Notes under the pieces: generated by a model
Seen by the model: only the letters and a program-made list of their open reading frames with translations
Database searches by the model: none
Told to the model about the DNA's origin: nothing
Program-made: the position numbers and the translations under genes
In this document: positions 38,008-47,184 of the stretch, piece after piece
Position numbering within the stretch: position 1 is the first letter of the stretch
How the letters are laid out: each line of letters starts with the position of its first letter
Source: Labilibacter sediminis
Lineage (GTDB): Bacteria > Bacteroidota > Bacteroidia > Bacteroidales > Marinilabiliaceae
Reading direction: 5' to 3'
NCBI RefSeq assembly: GCF_005877885.1
Contig: NZ_VCHY01000017.1
Span: forward strand, 62,001-126,000
DNA length: 64,000 bases

Positions 38008-38454
38008 TTAATTCCATATTCTTAGAAAACGGAATAGGAAGTCTAGGTTCAAAATGGTCAAGAAACCAAATTCCTTTTTTCTGTAAATTCCTTTGCTTAT
38101 TAAAACGAAATATAAAATCATTGGTATAATTACACTAAGTCTTAATTCTAAACCATATGGTAAATGTAATATTGCTGATACATTGGCATAAAATGACCAA
38201 AATCCACAAAGAATTATTACAGTCTTTTCTAATGTCTTTAATTTCTTTGCTTTTATCCCATAAATCCCAATCATTAAGGACGACAGAATATAAATCAAGA
38301 ATCCAATTGTCAATACTATTTTATTTTCAAAAAGAGTTAAAGCTACTCCGAGTGTTAAACCCAAAGTCAACATAGATGTATTTTTGTCTTTTTTGCTCAA
38401 TGTCAATACTAACATTAAAACAGACACAACGATTAAAATGATTCTTTCTGTCAT
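38008..38454 (-). CDS. Cassette 6 small membrane protein, 148 residues
   Basis: Four to five hydrophobic helices fill the protein: ERIILIVVSVLMLVLTL, LTLGLTLGVALTLF, IGFLIYILSSLMIGIYGI, VIILCGFWSFYANVSAILHL, RLSVIIPMILYFVLI. The C-terminus is basic and aromatic. It has no recognisable family or catalytic residue. It starts about 45 bp inside the cassette boundary GCACTACAAC (38498-38507). Small polytopic proteins are frequent in integron cassettes and have no agreed function. Confidence 0.65.
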   Translation of the reverse strand: MTERIILIVVSVLMLVLTLSKKDKNTSMLTLGLTLGVALTLFENKIVLTIGFLIYILSSLMIGIYGIKAKKLKTLEKTVIILCGFWSFYANVSAILHLPYGLELRLSVIIPMILYFVLISKGIYRKKEFGFLTILNLDFLFRFLRIWN

Positions 38455-38500
38455 TTATGTCTTGATTTATTATTTATTGCTGCAGGTTATGCCTAATGCA

Positions 38501-38631
38501 CTACAACGGTGAGTGTAAGAATAGTAGCCGACTGCATGGCTCTTACCTGTCAAATTGCAAGAAAGTTGAAGCGGGCCACAACCCTTGAATTTACAACTAT
38601 CTCGCCTATTTGCTATATACATTGTTAGAGT
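38501..38631 (-). repeat. attC site of cassette 7 (family D)
   Basis: CTACAAC-G to GTTAGAGT, about 130 bp. It shares CCTATCAAA/CCTGTCAAA, GAAGTTTGAGCGGG-like and TATATACATTGTT words with the site at 47047. Confidence 0.86.
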
Positions 38632-38670
38632 TTCGTTTTTGTTTCTTATTCACTCTTCAGAATACATATT

Positions 38671-40356
38671 TTAATTCTTAACTAGTCCACATTTAGGGCA
38701 ATATTTGAAATGTCTTTCCATTAAATTTCCACAATTAGGACATTCTTTTTTATTATAAGATAATAAATTATAAAGCCAGTCAAATAATATAGCAAACCAA
38801 AAAGAAAAGACAATAACAGTTAGGGATTTCATATAAATACTATCTTCAATAAATAGCCAATGTCCAATATTATTACTTAATAAAGAACTAGTAAACATGC
38901 TAACACAAATGACTAATATGAAAGTTACACCCGATCGAAATCCAGAAAACTTAAAATAAGGTATAGAAAAAGAAAGTATCAATGCTACGATGATAGCCCA
39001 GAAAACACTAATCAAAATATCTTGATGATCTTGAAATAATAATTTTACACTTTCAATACCATTATCACTATTTAGTGTTGAAGAGAATGAATAAAAATTC
39101 CTTAACATTTTTGTTACACTTTCCTCTTGTTTTGCATCATGTATATTTACTTTTTGTAATGCGTCGAGAAATTTTTCATTTGATGTTTTAATTATAACTT
39201 CTTTTTCAAATAGATTAATACTATCGAATGCTAATGGTATTACAACATTTAAAGCTAATAATAATAGTATTAATGAGAACAAATTATGTATTTGAGTAAT
39301 GAATTGAATACGTTGATATACTTCTTTAAAGGACGTTTGTAATTTATTTAATTTGTTATAAAACTTATAAGTTTTATAATATAATAGTACAATTAGAAAT
39401 AATAGAAATACAATAAAAGGAATTTTTAAACTATCAATACTCGCTGTTTTATCAATAACAAATATAGTGACGATACTTGCTATAAAAAGACATGAAGCAA
39501 TGAGTAACTGTTTATTACTTTTCTTTATATTATTTACAAGTTTTTGAAAATCTAGCTGAATGTAAACACTTTTAAAAGTATTTTCCTTAAAGAAAAAAAT
39601 ATAACTAAGCTTTTTTATTTTTCTTTCTACTATTTTCCAGAGAAGAATAAATAAAACAATAAACAACAAAACAATAGCTACATCCCCAAATAAATTTAAA
39701 ATACGTAGCCAAAACGCAGGCATGATCAACTTAGAGCCATAATGCTTTAACAATAATTGATCTATATGTTCGTATTTTAAGTATATGGGAATAAAATATA
39801 CTGCAGTCAATGAAGATACTAAAACCAAAATCAGAGAAAATAGAATTAGTAATGTTTTAATTTCCCATTTAATAGATGTATTTATTTGCTTATCTATTTC
39901 TGCAATAAACTTTTTCTGAATTTTATTTTTTTCAAAGGTATCTTCAAATATCAATCTAGGTTTTAATTCTGCTGCTTCTTCGGCAATCTCAAGAAATCGC
40001 TTTCTTGGAATTGAATAATTTTTAATTTTCTTTTCATATTTATTTGCTTTATCTATATCGTTACTTGTATTAATAATGTTGAATTGTGCTATTTCCTGCA
40101 CAGTTTTTAATTTACAGGAATTTATTAATTCGTTTGCAGTTTTAATTGCAACACCTTTAATCCTTACAAGATCTGATACAGATACTAAGTGTTCAATCTC
40201 ATTTAATGAGATGCCTGTTTTAATATTTAGAGCCGTTCTTTTACTTTCAGTATTTGCTTTGTCAAGTAGATTATCTGTATTTAATATATTAACCGATTTT
40301 AACTTATTCAGGTTGTCCCCATCAATAAAACCAATATTTTTAATTTGATATTTCAT
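38671..40356 (-). CDS. Cassette 7 DUF4332 / multi-helix membrane / zinc-ribbon protein
   Basis: The 561-residue product begins with helix-hairpin-helix-like DUF4332 units (VSDLVRIKGVAIKTANELIN, residues about 58-77) of the type that usually bind DNA. The middle has at least eight hydrophobic segments, including WEIKTLLILFSLILVLVSSL, VAIVLLFIVLFILLWKIV and DILISVFWAIIVALILSFSI. It ends with a zinc ribbon, CPNCGNLMERHFKYCPKCG. The mix of a DNA-binding-type head and a polytopic membrane body is unusual. The third base of the boundary box ACTCTAAC (40495-40502) is about 140 bp upstream of the start. Confidence 0.75.
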   Translation of the reverse strand: MKYQIKNIGFIDGDNLNKLKSVNILNTDNLLDKANTESKRTALNIKTGISLNEIEHLVSVSDLVRIKGVAIKTANELINSCKLKTVQEIAQFNIINTSNDIDKANKYEKKIKNYSIPRKRFLEIAEEAAELKPRLIFEDTFEKNKIQKKFIAEIDKQINTSIKWEIKTLLILFSLILVLVSSLTAVYFIPIYLKYEHIDQLLLKHYGSKLIMPAFWLRILNLFGDVAIVLLFIVLFILLWKIVERKIKKLSYIFFFKENTFKSVYIQLDFQKLVNNIKKSNKQLLIASCLFIASIVTIFVIDKTASIDSLKIPFIVFLLFLIVLLYYKTYKFYNKLNKLQTSFKEVYQRIQFITQIHNLFSLILLLLALNVVIPLAFDSINLFEKEVIIKTSNEKFLDALQKVNIHDAKQEESVTKMLRNFYSFSSTLNSDNGIESVKLLFQDHQDILISVFWAIIVALILSFSIPYFKFSGFRSGVTFILVICVSMFTSSLLSNNIGHWLFIEDSIYMKSLTVIVFSFWFAILFDWLYNLLSYNKKECPNCGNLMERHFKYCPKCGLVKN

Positions 40357-40494
40357 TGATATTCATATTAATAAAATGAGATAGCACTTTAAAGTCAATA
40401 AATTGCAATTAACTTTAAATTTCGTATTCCTCTTAAAATTTGAACGTTAGCTTACGAATTTAATTTTGTTAATTCGACATAATGTGGGGAATGA

Positions 40495-40549
40495 ACTCTA
40501 ACGTTGCATGGATGGCGCGTTTCAATGCACTATGCCATAGTGTTGTGTT
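40495..40549 (-). repeat. attC site of cassette 8 (family E, short)
   Basis: ACTCTAAC-G to GTTGTGT, only about 50 bp, with the arms GCATGGATGGCG and CTATGCCATAG. It is unlike the other families. Confidence 0.8.
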
Positions 40550-40557
40550 TTCGTACT

Positions 40558-42720
40558 TTATTTCACTTTATCAATTAGTGTTTTTAGTTTATTATGATAC
40601 TCTTCATTACCAAAGTTTATTATAACCAGATTTGCTCTACTTCTTGTTATTCCTGTGTATAAAATTTCATCAAAAGTCATTTGCATTTGAGAATATTTCT
40701 TTTCAAGGATTAGGAATAGCGTTTCACTTTCCCAACCTTTAAAACTATGGATAGTTGAAATTTTGACAGTACCACTATTCATATAGAAATGTATCTTTTT
40801 ATTGTTTCGAATCATTTTCAGATTACTCACTTGCCTTTTAGGACCAAAGTCATTAATAAAGGCGTTAATTTCCGTTTCATACTTTTCTCTAAATGCAATG
40901 TAATCTTTAGTTGTAGTTTTAAATTTCGTAGTGTAATAATCAAGTTTATCTTTAAACCTATCACCATATTCTTTATAGAGGTCATAGACTGTAAATAATA
41001 CACTTAATTGGTTAAAAGCGTTGTCCGTTTTGTAATCCTTTTGTCGTTTTATTAGTGCTATGCCAATTTTTAGCCAAATTGGTTGGTTATTTTTCTTAAT
41101 GTAATTCAATCCCATCCTGTAAACCATTTCAAATGTTTCAAACATTGTATTAGTCTTTTCATTTGAGGAATAACGATAATAAGCATCAAACTTTTTAAGT
41201 AAAGAAATCGAATGCCCTAAGATAGTAATGTCATTTGGAGGGACATTCTTATTAATAGCATTAGCGTGTATTATTGTATATAAACTAGTTACACTATCTG
41301 TGTTTGTTAAATGAATATAGTTGAGACTACCTTGCTGATTTCTTCCAAAATCAAGTTCTAAATTATCCTGTTTGGCATTAAAACTATCTATTTCATACTT
41401 GTCTTTAAAAATGTCTTTTTGATAATTTATTGCTAAATCTTTTATTTTGAAATCTGAACGAAAGCAATTTTTCAGTTGTACAGGTTTTCGGTTGACATTT
41501 GTTACAATATCCTTACTGTCTGTTGTATTGTTATATATGTTCTGTTTGACATCTCCAAATAAAACATATTCACCACCTTCACTTAAAAAGCATTCTTTTA
41601 CTATTTCCATCCAAGCCCTTTTGTAATCTTGAATCTCATCAATTAGAATTACATCGTAGGTTTTTATGTCATCCTTTCTTTCAAGAAATAGTTTTTTGTT
41701 TGAATAGTATCTATTTTCGAAAAAGGCATCCTTTTCTATGTCACTTAACTCTTTAAAATCTTTTGGTACTTCTACTGGAATACCTAGATTATTAAGTTGT
41801 GCATTAATGAATAAGTGATAATTTGATATTACAAAGTTTTCCCAAGAAAATTCTTCTCTAACATCGCTAATCTTATCTTTAATGTAGTTTTTTAACGTAA
41901 TATTGAAAGTTAGAATAAGAACGTTTCCTTTTGTTCGTTTGTGTGCTTGTACTGCTCTTGCTGCAAGAATTGTTGTTTTGCCCGAACCAACTACACCTTT
42001 AATCCTTTGTTCTTTTCTTGTGGAATCATAAATGATTTCCATTTGTTTTTTGCTATATCGCAACTCTTTTCCTTGTTCTTTTAAATGAATTGGCGGTTTT
42101 AAGAAGCGTTTGAAACTATCATAAATATCATCTGTGAACAAAAAAGAAGTTTTATTAGATTTTAAATACCTGTTTCTGAGAATTTTGTTAAAATCAAATT
42201 CGTTAAGATTATCTCGACCAATTAAATCAATGTTGTATTTTAAAAAGTTCTGATACTTACGATTTTCTTTAAATGGAGTTACGAGTAATTCCTTTATTTG
42301 CTCTGAATTTGAGTTGTGAAAATATACAGCAGAAGATACAATATTGAAATTTCTAATATCTTTAATCTTTTTCTCTAATAATTTATCAATGTGCAATTCG
42401 AAAAAGTTGTCCTTATATTTTAGAACTTGAGAAATAGGCGATTTATATGTATTTGCTCTATTACTTTTAATTATAAAGTTCTTTCTATCATCAAGTTCGT
42501 ATAGGTCTAAATTATAGTCTTTTACTTCAATAACTAAAACGCCATAACTTTTTCGCATAATTACGATATCGGGTCTATCTCCATTCATATAGGGATTGAA
42601 GAAAACTTCAAAGGAAGAGTCAAGTTCTTTGTCTAAAAACTTTAACAAATGTAATTCTCCCTCTTCAGGTTTGACTTTCATTGTCAAGACTTTCTCGTAT
42701 GAAGGAATTAGTGTTGCCAT
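40558..42720 (-). CDS. Cassette 8 NERD nuclease - UvrD-like helicase
   Basis: The 720-residue protein joins an N-terminal NERD nuclease domain to a superfamily 1 helicase. In the NERD part GDRPDIVIM (Asp51) and GVLVIEVKD (Glu65, Lys67) form the PD-(D/E)XK-type site. The helicase has Walker A KGVVGSGKTT (241-250), Walker B ILIDEIQDYKRAW (DE at 361-362), KNCFRSDFKI as the motif IV region and the C-terminal GITRSRANLVIINFG. At about 2.2 kb this is one of the largest cassettes. NERD-helicase proteins act on DNA and some belong to anti-phage systems. Defence is a reasonable but unproven reading here. Confidence 0.88.
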   Translation of the reverse strand: MATLIPSYEKVLTMKVKPEEGELHLLKFLDKELDSSFEVFFNPYMNGDRPDIVIMRKSYGVLVIEVKDYNLDLYELDDRKNFIIKSNRANTYKSPISQVLKYKDNFFELHIDKLLEKKIKDIRNFNIVSSAVYFHNSNSEQIKELLVTPFKENRKYQNFLKYNIDLIGRDNLNEFDFNKILRNRYLKSNKTSFLFTDDIYDSFKRFLKPPIHLKEQGKELRYSKKQMEIIYDSTRKEQRIKGVVGSGKTTILAARAVQAHKRTKGNVLILTFNITLKNYIKDKISDVREEFSWENFVISNYHLFINAQLNNLGIPVEVPKDFKELSDIEKDAFFENRYYSNKKLFLERKDDIKTYDVILIDEIQDYKRAWMEIVKECFLSEGGEYVLFGDVKQNIYNNTTDSKDIVTNVNRKPVQLKNCFRSDFKIKDLAINYQKDIFKDKYEIDSFNAKQDNLELDFGRNQQGSLNYIHLTNTDSVTSLYTIIHANAINKNVPPNDITILGHSISLLKKFDAYYRYSSNEKTNTMFETFEMVYRMGLNYIKKNNQPIWLKIGIALIKRQKDYKTDNAFNQLSVLFTVYDLYKEYGDRFKDKLDYYTTKFKTTTKDYIAFREKYETEINAFINDFGPKRQVSNLKMIRNNKKIHFYMNSGTVKISTIHSFKGWESETLFLILEKKYSQMQMTFDEILYTGITRSRANLVIINFGNEEYHNKLKTLIDKVK

Positions 42721-42764
42721 TTATAGTTTTAGTTTGGTGCAGGCTGTCTCTCTTTTTTAGCATG

Positions 42765-42956
42765 GTACACAACGTTCGACCGCATGAAGCGTATGGAAAT
42801 TTGACCTTACTAACCTTTCAAATTGCGGGGAGCCGAAGCGTTGTTTTTGTTCTTATCTTTTAAATTTTAAAGCTAAATCAACGATTTGGCGTTGGTTGCC
42901 AAAGCCACAAAACTTCCCAAATAAGTTGCAATCCTTTATTGCGGTTTGTTGTGTAC
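42765..42956 (-). repeat. attC site of cassette 9 (family A, long)
   Basis: GTACACAAC-G to GTTGTGTAC. The cassette on its right closes with GTACACAAC at 43641-43649, an exact complement. Confidence 0.9.
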
Positions 42957-42961
42957 AGTGC

Positions 42962-43621
42962 TTATTTATTCAATTTTGTCTCAAGCTCTTTCACTTGCTT
43001 TTTAATATCAATAGTTAAAGGCTGAGTTTGTTGTTGATGATTTTGTTTATCTATTAATTCTAAATATGATTTAAAATCAATTAGTGCTAATTTATACTTC
43101 TTGTCAGAATTATATAAATACCCACGTTGCACATAACTCATTGCATAATTCGGGATGTATTCAATTGAAGTTGTAAGAGTCTCTTCAGCTTTCTTTTTAT
43201 CTCCTCTTTGCATCTGAATTATTGCTAAACTCAAATATGGCTCTGGTATATATTTATTTAACTCAATAGCTTTGGTTAAATAAGGTAATGCATTATCAAA
43301 TTCACCGAGTCTTGTATAAGCATATCCAATTTCACTATAAGCCATCCCATTCTTTCGACTTCCACAATTACCCGTAGTATCGATTTCTATCGCTTTCTTC
43401 AAATATGGTATTGCTTCTTTAAAATTATGTCTCCCAATCAAAGAATACCCAAGTTTATAGTCTTGTCTAGCTTTCAATTGTGTTTCAGTTAACTCATCAC
43501 TGTAAGCTTTGTTAAGCTTTAGTGAATAGCCAATTTGTTCTACCTTATTTGATTTTAGTTCCTGTCCCAAAACAGATAGACTCATTAGTCCACAAATAGC
43601 GATTGTAATTATTTTTTTCAT
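42962..43621 (-). CDS. Cassette 9 exported TPR protein
   Basis: The ATG at 43621 gives the signal peptide MKKIITIAICGLMSLSVLGQ; the upstream Met at 43648 lies in the boundary box. The mature part (about 200 residues) contains four to five tetratricopeptide repeats: YKLGYSLIGRHNFKEAIPYL, AYSEIGYAYTRLGEFDNALPYL, PYLSLAIIQMQRGDKKKAEETL, YVQRGYLYNSDKKYKLALIDF. TPR proteins are protein-binding scaffolds. With a signal peptide this one should act in the periplasm. Its partner is unknown. Confidence 0.82.
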   Translation of the reverse strand: MKKIITIAICGLMSLSVLGQELKSNKVEQIGYSLKLNKAYSDELTETQLKARQDYKLGYSLIGRHNFKEAIPYLKKAIEIDTTGNCGSRKNGMAYSEIGYAYTRLGEFDNALPYLTKAIELNKYIPEPYLSLAIIQMQRGDKKKAEETLTTSIEYIPNYAMSYVQRGYLYNSDKKYKLALIDFKSYLELIDKQNHQQQTQPLTIDIKKQVKELETKLNK

Positions 43622-43640
43622 GGTTTGGTTTTTTTGCATT

Positions 43641-43877
43641 GTACACAACGTATAAGTATTTTATCGTTTGTTCGACTAAGATAATTAATTCATTGATCAA
43701 TAATACACCAACCCTTTAATATTGAAAAGTTCAATGGAGAATAAAGGATAACGGCTCGAATATGCGTAGTGCGGGGTTTCGAAGCACTTCACTAGCAAAC
43801 CGCTACCTTGTTTATTAAATGTTTTATCGTTCAAATTTATTAAATCAGCCCGCATGACGTATATTTATTGTTAGCGC
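43641..43877 (-). repeat. attC region of cassette 10, with a nested family C site
   Basis: GTACACAAC-G (43641-43649) opens the region and GTTAGCGC (43870-43877) closes it. An inner family C site starts at GGATAAC-G (43746-43752) and resembles the one at 36363. The outer about 100 bp carry only the start of another site, as if a small cassette or an attC were partly deleted. Confidence 0.75.
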
Positions 43878-43889
43878 ACGTATTTATTT

Positions 43890-45185
43890 TCATGTTTGAG
43901 ATAATTTCTTTCTTAATAGAACTAAAACATTATATATTGAAATCCTAATGAAATTTAAAGTATCATCATTATATCTTATGTACCCCTTGTGTGCATAATC
44001 ACACCTATAATCATATAATTCTACGAACCAATCATTTAAGCTGGAATCCAACAAATTAATATTATTTACTATATGCTCCTTGTTATTAACTCTGCCCCCC
44101 ATAGGAACAAAAAGGTGTTCAAGACAACAGTACGTTAGTAAGATTTTAGCACCAATATCAATTGAATGTACTGTTGAATTTAAAATATCCAAAGTCGGTA
44201 AAACATCTTTTCTAACCTTATTATTCCATGGTTTTTTTAATAATTCAAAAATTGGGCTATTATCTGAAATGAAATTACTAATCTTATGAAAAGTTCTTAT
44301 ATCAAGCCACATTTTGGACATACTCCGATTTCCAAATGACCGACTTAAACAACCATCGGGTATTTTAGTTAAAGGTTCCTTTTTGTCTTCATCCCAAACA
44401 AATAATCCAATTGAGCTTGTACCCAAAAAAACAGGAAAGTTAGGAGCTTGTATTGCAGTTGCGACATTACCACCGAACTCAACTTGCCCAGGGTAGATAA
44501 ATCCACCAACTTTTAGCAATGATAAAAATGATTTCAAAAAGAAATTAGAATACGAACGGCAATATAGTAATGAACCAGTAGCTGAAAATCCAATTGAAGG
44601 AGAATTAAAATATGTCTTTGCACTTTCAAAATCACTCTCAGTCAGTGATTCAAGTCTTTTATGCTCATTAATAACATAACTAGGGTCAATATAAGATTTG
44701 AAGGGATAATTTAATGATTTGAACAAATTGTCAAGAAATGATTGTATCTGATACGTATTACCATTAAACGAGTTTATTTCGATAATTAACGTGTGTTCTA
44801 CAATTTTTGATTTTAGTCTCTCAAAATACTCTTGAATCAAATCATCTAAGCTAATATTTCTTTTTTCCCAAGGAATAAAAAAATCAAATTCATCAACATA
44901 ATTAAGTCCTGCTACTTTTTTACGGTAATCTTCATTTGACTTACACGACTTTAATAATTTGCATTTATAGATAATGTTGATTACATCAATTGGGGTAATC
45001 TTTAATCCTTTTTCTTCAAACAACTCAAATTCCTTAATTAATTCAACAATTAAATCATCATTTATTGAATTAAAAGTTAATGATGAATTTGGCTTTAGTA
45101 TAGAAAATAGTCCATTGGCTTTTCTGTCTAATTTTAAATAAGAGTCTTCTCCAATCTTTGATTTTATTTCTTCAATAAAGCTCAT
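43890..45185 (-). CDS. Cassette 10 protein with a C-terminal HEPN-like domain
   Basis: The 431-residue product is not recognisable over its first 330 residues, which contain mixed helices and strands. The last 90 residues resemble an Apea-like HEPN domain: LLTYCCLEHLFVPMGG, NNINLLDSSLNDWFVELYDY and then YRCDYAHKG. The last provides R-x4-H, the RNase motif of HEPN proteins. HEPN domains are common in toxin and anti-phage systems. It occupies a single-gene cassette. The ATG at 45185 is about 28 bp inside the boundary GTGCTAAC (45213-45220). Confidence 0.72.
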   Translation of the reverse strand: MSFIEEIKSKIGEDSYLKLDRKANGLFSILKPNSSLTFNSINDDLIVELIKEFELFEEKGLKITPIDVINIIYKCKLLKSCKSNEDYRKKVAGLNYVDEFDFFIPWEKRNISLDDLIQEYFERLKSKIVEHTLIIEINSFNGNTYQIQSFLDNLFKSLNYPFKSYIDPSYVINEHKRLESLTESDFESAKTYFNSPSIGFSATGSLLYCRSYSNFFLKSFLSLLKVGGFIYPGQVEFGGNVATAIQAPNFPVFLGTSSIGLFVWDEDKKEPLTKIPDGCLSRSFGNRSMSKMWLDIRTFHKISNFISDNSPIFELLKKPWNNKVRKDVLPTLDILNSTVHSIDIGAKILLTYCCLEHLFVPMGGRVNNKEHIVNNINLLDSSLNDWFVELYDYRCDYAHKGYIRYNDDTLNFIRISIYNVLVLLRKKLSQT

Positions 45186-45212
45186 TTAATCTATCTGGTT
45201 CTTCTTGTATGT

Positions 45213-45255
45213 GTGCTAACGTGAAGCCTATGCTTTATTAGCCATTGTTATGCCC
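45213..45255 (-). repeat. attC site of cassette 11 (family B, shortened)
   Basis: GTGCTAAC-G to GTTATGCCC, about 40 bp. Its inner part TGAAGCCTATGCTTTATTAG is the same as in the short site at 33255. The cassette's other end is GGGCATAAC (47047-47055), a perfect complement. Confidence 0.86.
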
Positions 45256-45264
45256 TGTGCTTTA

Positions 45265-47013
45265 TTATTGTTTTTCAAATCTATAATTTCCTAATTTCAA
45301 AAAAGCACAAATTAATAACCACATCAACGATGCAGAATAATTTTTTACTTTATAAAAGCAATGGGCAATATTATTTCTAAGATTTATACCATCTGAGGTA
45401 AATAAAAACTTAAAGAAAGTAATATCTGTTTCAGGAATTACCGCTTTAAATTTTTCATTTTCTAAAAGTTTCTCAAAAGAAATTCTCTCTTGTGTTCCAT
45501 CATCTTTAATATCTATTGTTTGCGCACCAATTAGTCTAGAAAATGCTCTTAGTACACCTTCAAATTTTAATGTCATTGAATCAATTGACAAAATATATTC
45601 GCTGTTATTATTCTTTTGAGTTTTTAAATCAATTTCTGATTGAGTAAAATAACTACCTAAAGCTGGTAATAATTGCTCTGTCCAGTTATAGACTTCTGTT
45701 TCTCCGCTAGAGTTTACTTCTTTAATCTCCATAGAGTACCATGTTTCATTTTGAAGAAACTCCTTAATAGTTGAATACGAAATCAAATCACCTTTAATCC
45801 CTTTGCTAAAAACCAACCACAAGTGGCGCAAAGTAAAGTTTTGAATGTAAATATTATATATGTTTATCCCTGATTTACCTTTAGAGTCTACATTTCGATT
45901 GATGTCGAAATTCATTGTACTCATTAATTCCATGAGTTGAGACTTAATATTATTATTTAAGTCTTCAGGTTTAGGAAAAATATCCTCTGAGAGAATTAGA
46001 TAACGAAATACATTTGCACTATCACCTTCTTCAATTAGTTCAGTCGTAATTTTATCAATTGAATCATACCATTTTTGAAGTAATGGGTCAGTTTCTTCAT
46101 GTCTAATAGTCTTAAAATTTAAGGTGTCCTTTGCTTTTTCTATTAAAACGGTAACTTCTTCTACCTTTCTTTTATTTCCTGCTAACTGATATTGCTTTAA
46201 TGAATCAAGGTAATATTGATGAATTACAAAAGAACCTTCATGTTTCTTAGATTCTGCGATGTGTAAATCACCTAACTTATTGTGATAATCAATTAAGGAT
46301 TTGTTCAGTTTCTTTGATAGAGTAATAAGAATCTTTAAATATTCCTTTTGATGTTTATCGTACACTTGGTTATCAACTACAGATTGTGCATAATCAAAAA
46401 AATTAACCAAATATTCTTGAGGGATTTTCTTACCATTTGCACTAACAAAGTTTATTAAAACAGATTTTTGAAAGCCATTAAGACTATTAGATTCCAGATG
46501 CTTTATCAGAAAATCTAAAATCTCTTCTTTTTTGTAATTGATTTTTTGACAAAGTAAAAAAGCATTCATAAAATGCTTCGAAAACCTATGATTGGTTAGG
46601 TTATCATTTGGAGTCAATTCAATAAGCAATAAAAAAGCAAGATAATTATCAATAGCACCCTTTGCAAAATCAATATGCTTAATTCGACTTTCCCAAAGTA
46701 AATGGTTGTATTTAGCCTTATATTTTGGATTTTTCAAGGATTCCGAAGTACCTCGTTTTTTAATATATTCAAAATCTTCAAACTGACTCAAGTTTTGATA
46801 ACAATCTCCATTCTCGTAACCAAACATTGGAACATATTTTCCTTTATCAAATGAGAAGTCGTTAAAAAAAATTTCAAAAGAAATTACCTTTTTTTGCTCC
46901 TCATTTTCAGTTTTGTCCCGCAACTTAGCAAGTTGTTTTGATACGTTAAGATTTTTTTGTAATCCTAAATCCGTTTCTAGATATTCGTAATATTCATTTA
47001 GGCTTTCAAACAT
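45265..47013 (-). CDS. Cassette 11 DUF4209-like protein with HEPN-type motif
   Basis: The 582-residue cytoplasmic protein is largely helical. Near the C-terminus TSDGINLRNNIAHCFYK carries LRNNIAH (R-x4-H), the central phrase of DUF4209 proteins, which belong to the HEPN superfamily. Upstream segments (IDFAKGAIDNYLAFLLLIE, HYLDSLKQYQLAGNKRKVEEV-like) form a helical scaffold. It has no membrane segment. HEPN members of this type may be RNases; the catalytic activity of DUF4209 is not established to my knowledge. It is the second HEPN-like gene in two neighbouring cassettes. Confidence 0.72.
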   Translation of the reverse strand: MFESLNEYYEYLETDLGLQKNLNVSKQLAKLRDKTENEEQKKVISFEIFFNDFSFDKGKYVPMFGYENGDCYQNLSQFEDFEYIKKRGTSESLKNPKYKAKYNHLLWESRIKHIDFAKGAIDNYLAFLLLIELTPNDNLTNHRFSKHFMNAFLLCQKINYKKEEILDFLIKHLESNSLNGFQKSVLINFVSANGKKIPQEYLVNFFDYAQSVVDNQVYDKHQKEYLKILITLSKKLNKSLIDYHNKLGDLHIAESKKHEGSFVIHQYYLDSLKQYQLAGNKRKVEEVTVLIEKAKDTLNFKTIRHEETDPLLQKWYDSIDKITTELIEEGDSANVFRYLILSEDIFPKPEDLNNNIKSQLMELMSTMNFDINRNVDSKGKSGINIYNIYIQNFTLRHLWLVFSKGIKGDLISYSTIKEFLQNETWYSMEIKEVNSSGETEVYNWTEQLLPALGSYFTQSEIDLKTQKNNNSEYILSIDSMTLKFEGVLRAFSRLIGAQTIDIKDDGTQERISFEKLLENEKFKAVIPETDITFFKFLFTSDGINLRNNIAHCFYKVKNYSASLMWLLICAFLKLGNYRFEKQ

Positions 47014-47046
47014 TATTATTTAATTATTGCGGTCTCTCATTGCATT

Positions 47047-47181
47047 GGGCATAACGGAAAATTGTATAAGTAGTGGCAGATTGCGTGGGAATTTCCTATC
47101 AAACCGAGAAGAAGTTTGAGCGGGATACAACACTTAAAAATACAGATTCTGCGCCAATTTTGTATATGCATTGTTGTGTGG
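47047..47181 (-). repeat. attC site of cassette 12 (family D)
   Basis: GGGCATAAC-G to GTTGTGTGG, about 130 bp; it shares TTGTATATGCATTGTT-type ends with the site at 38501. Confidence 0.86.
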
Positions 47182-47184
47182 TCG

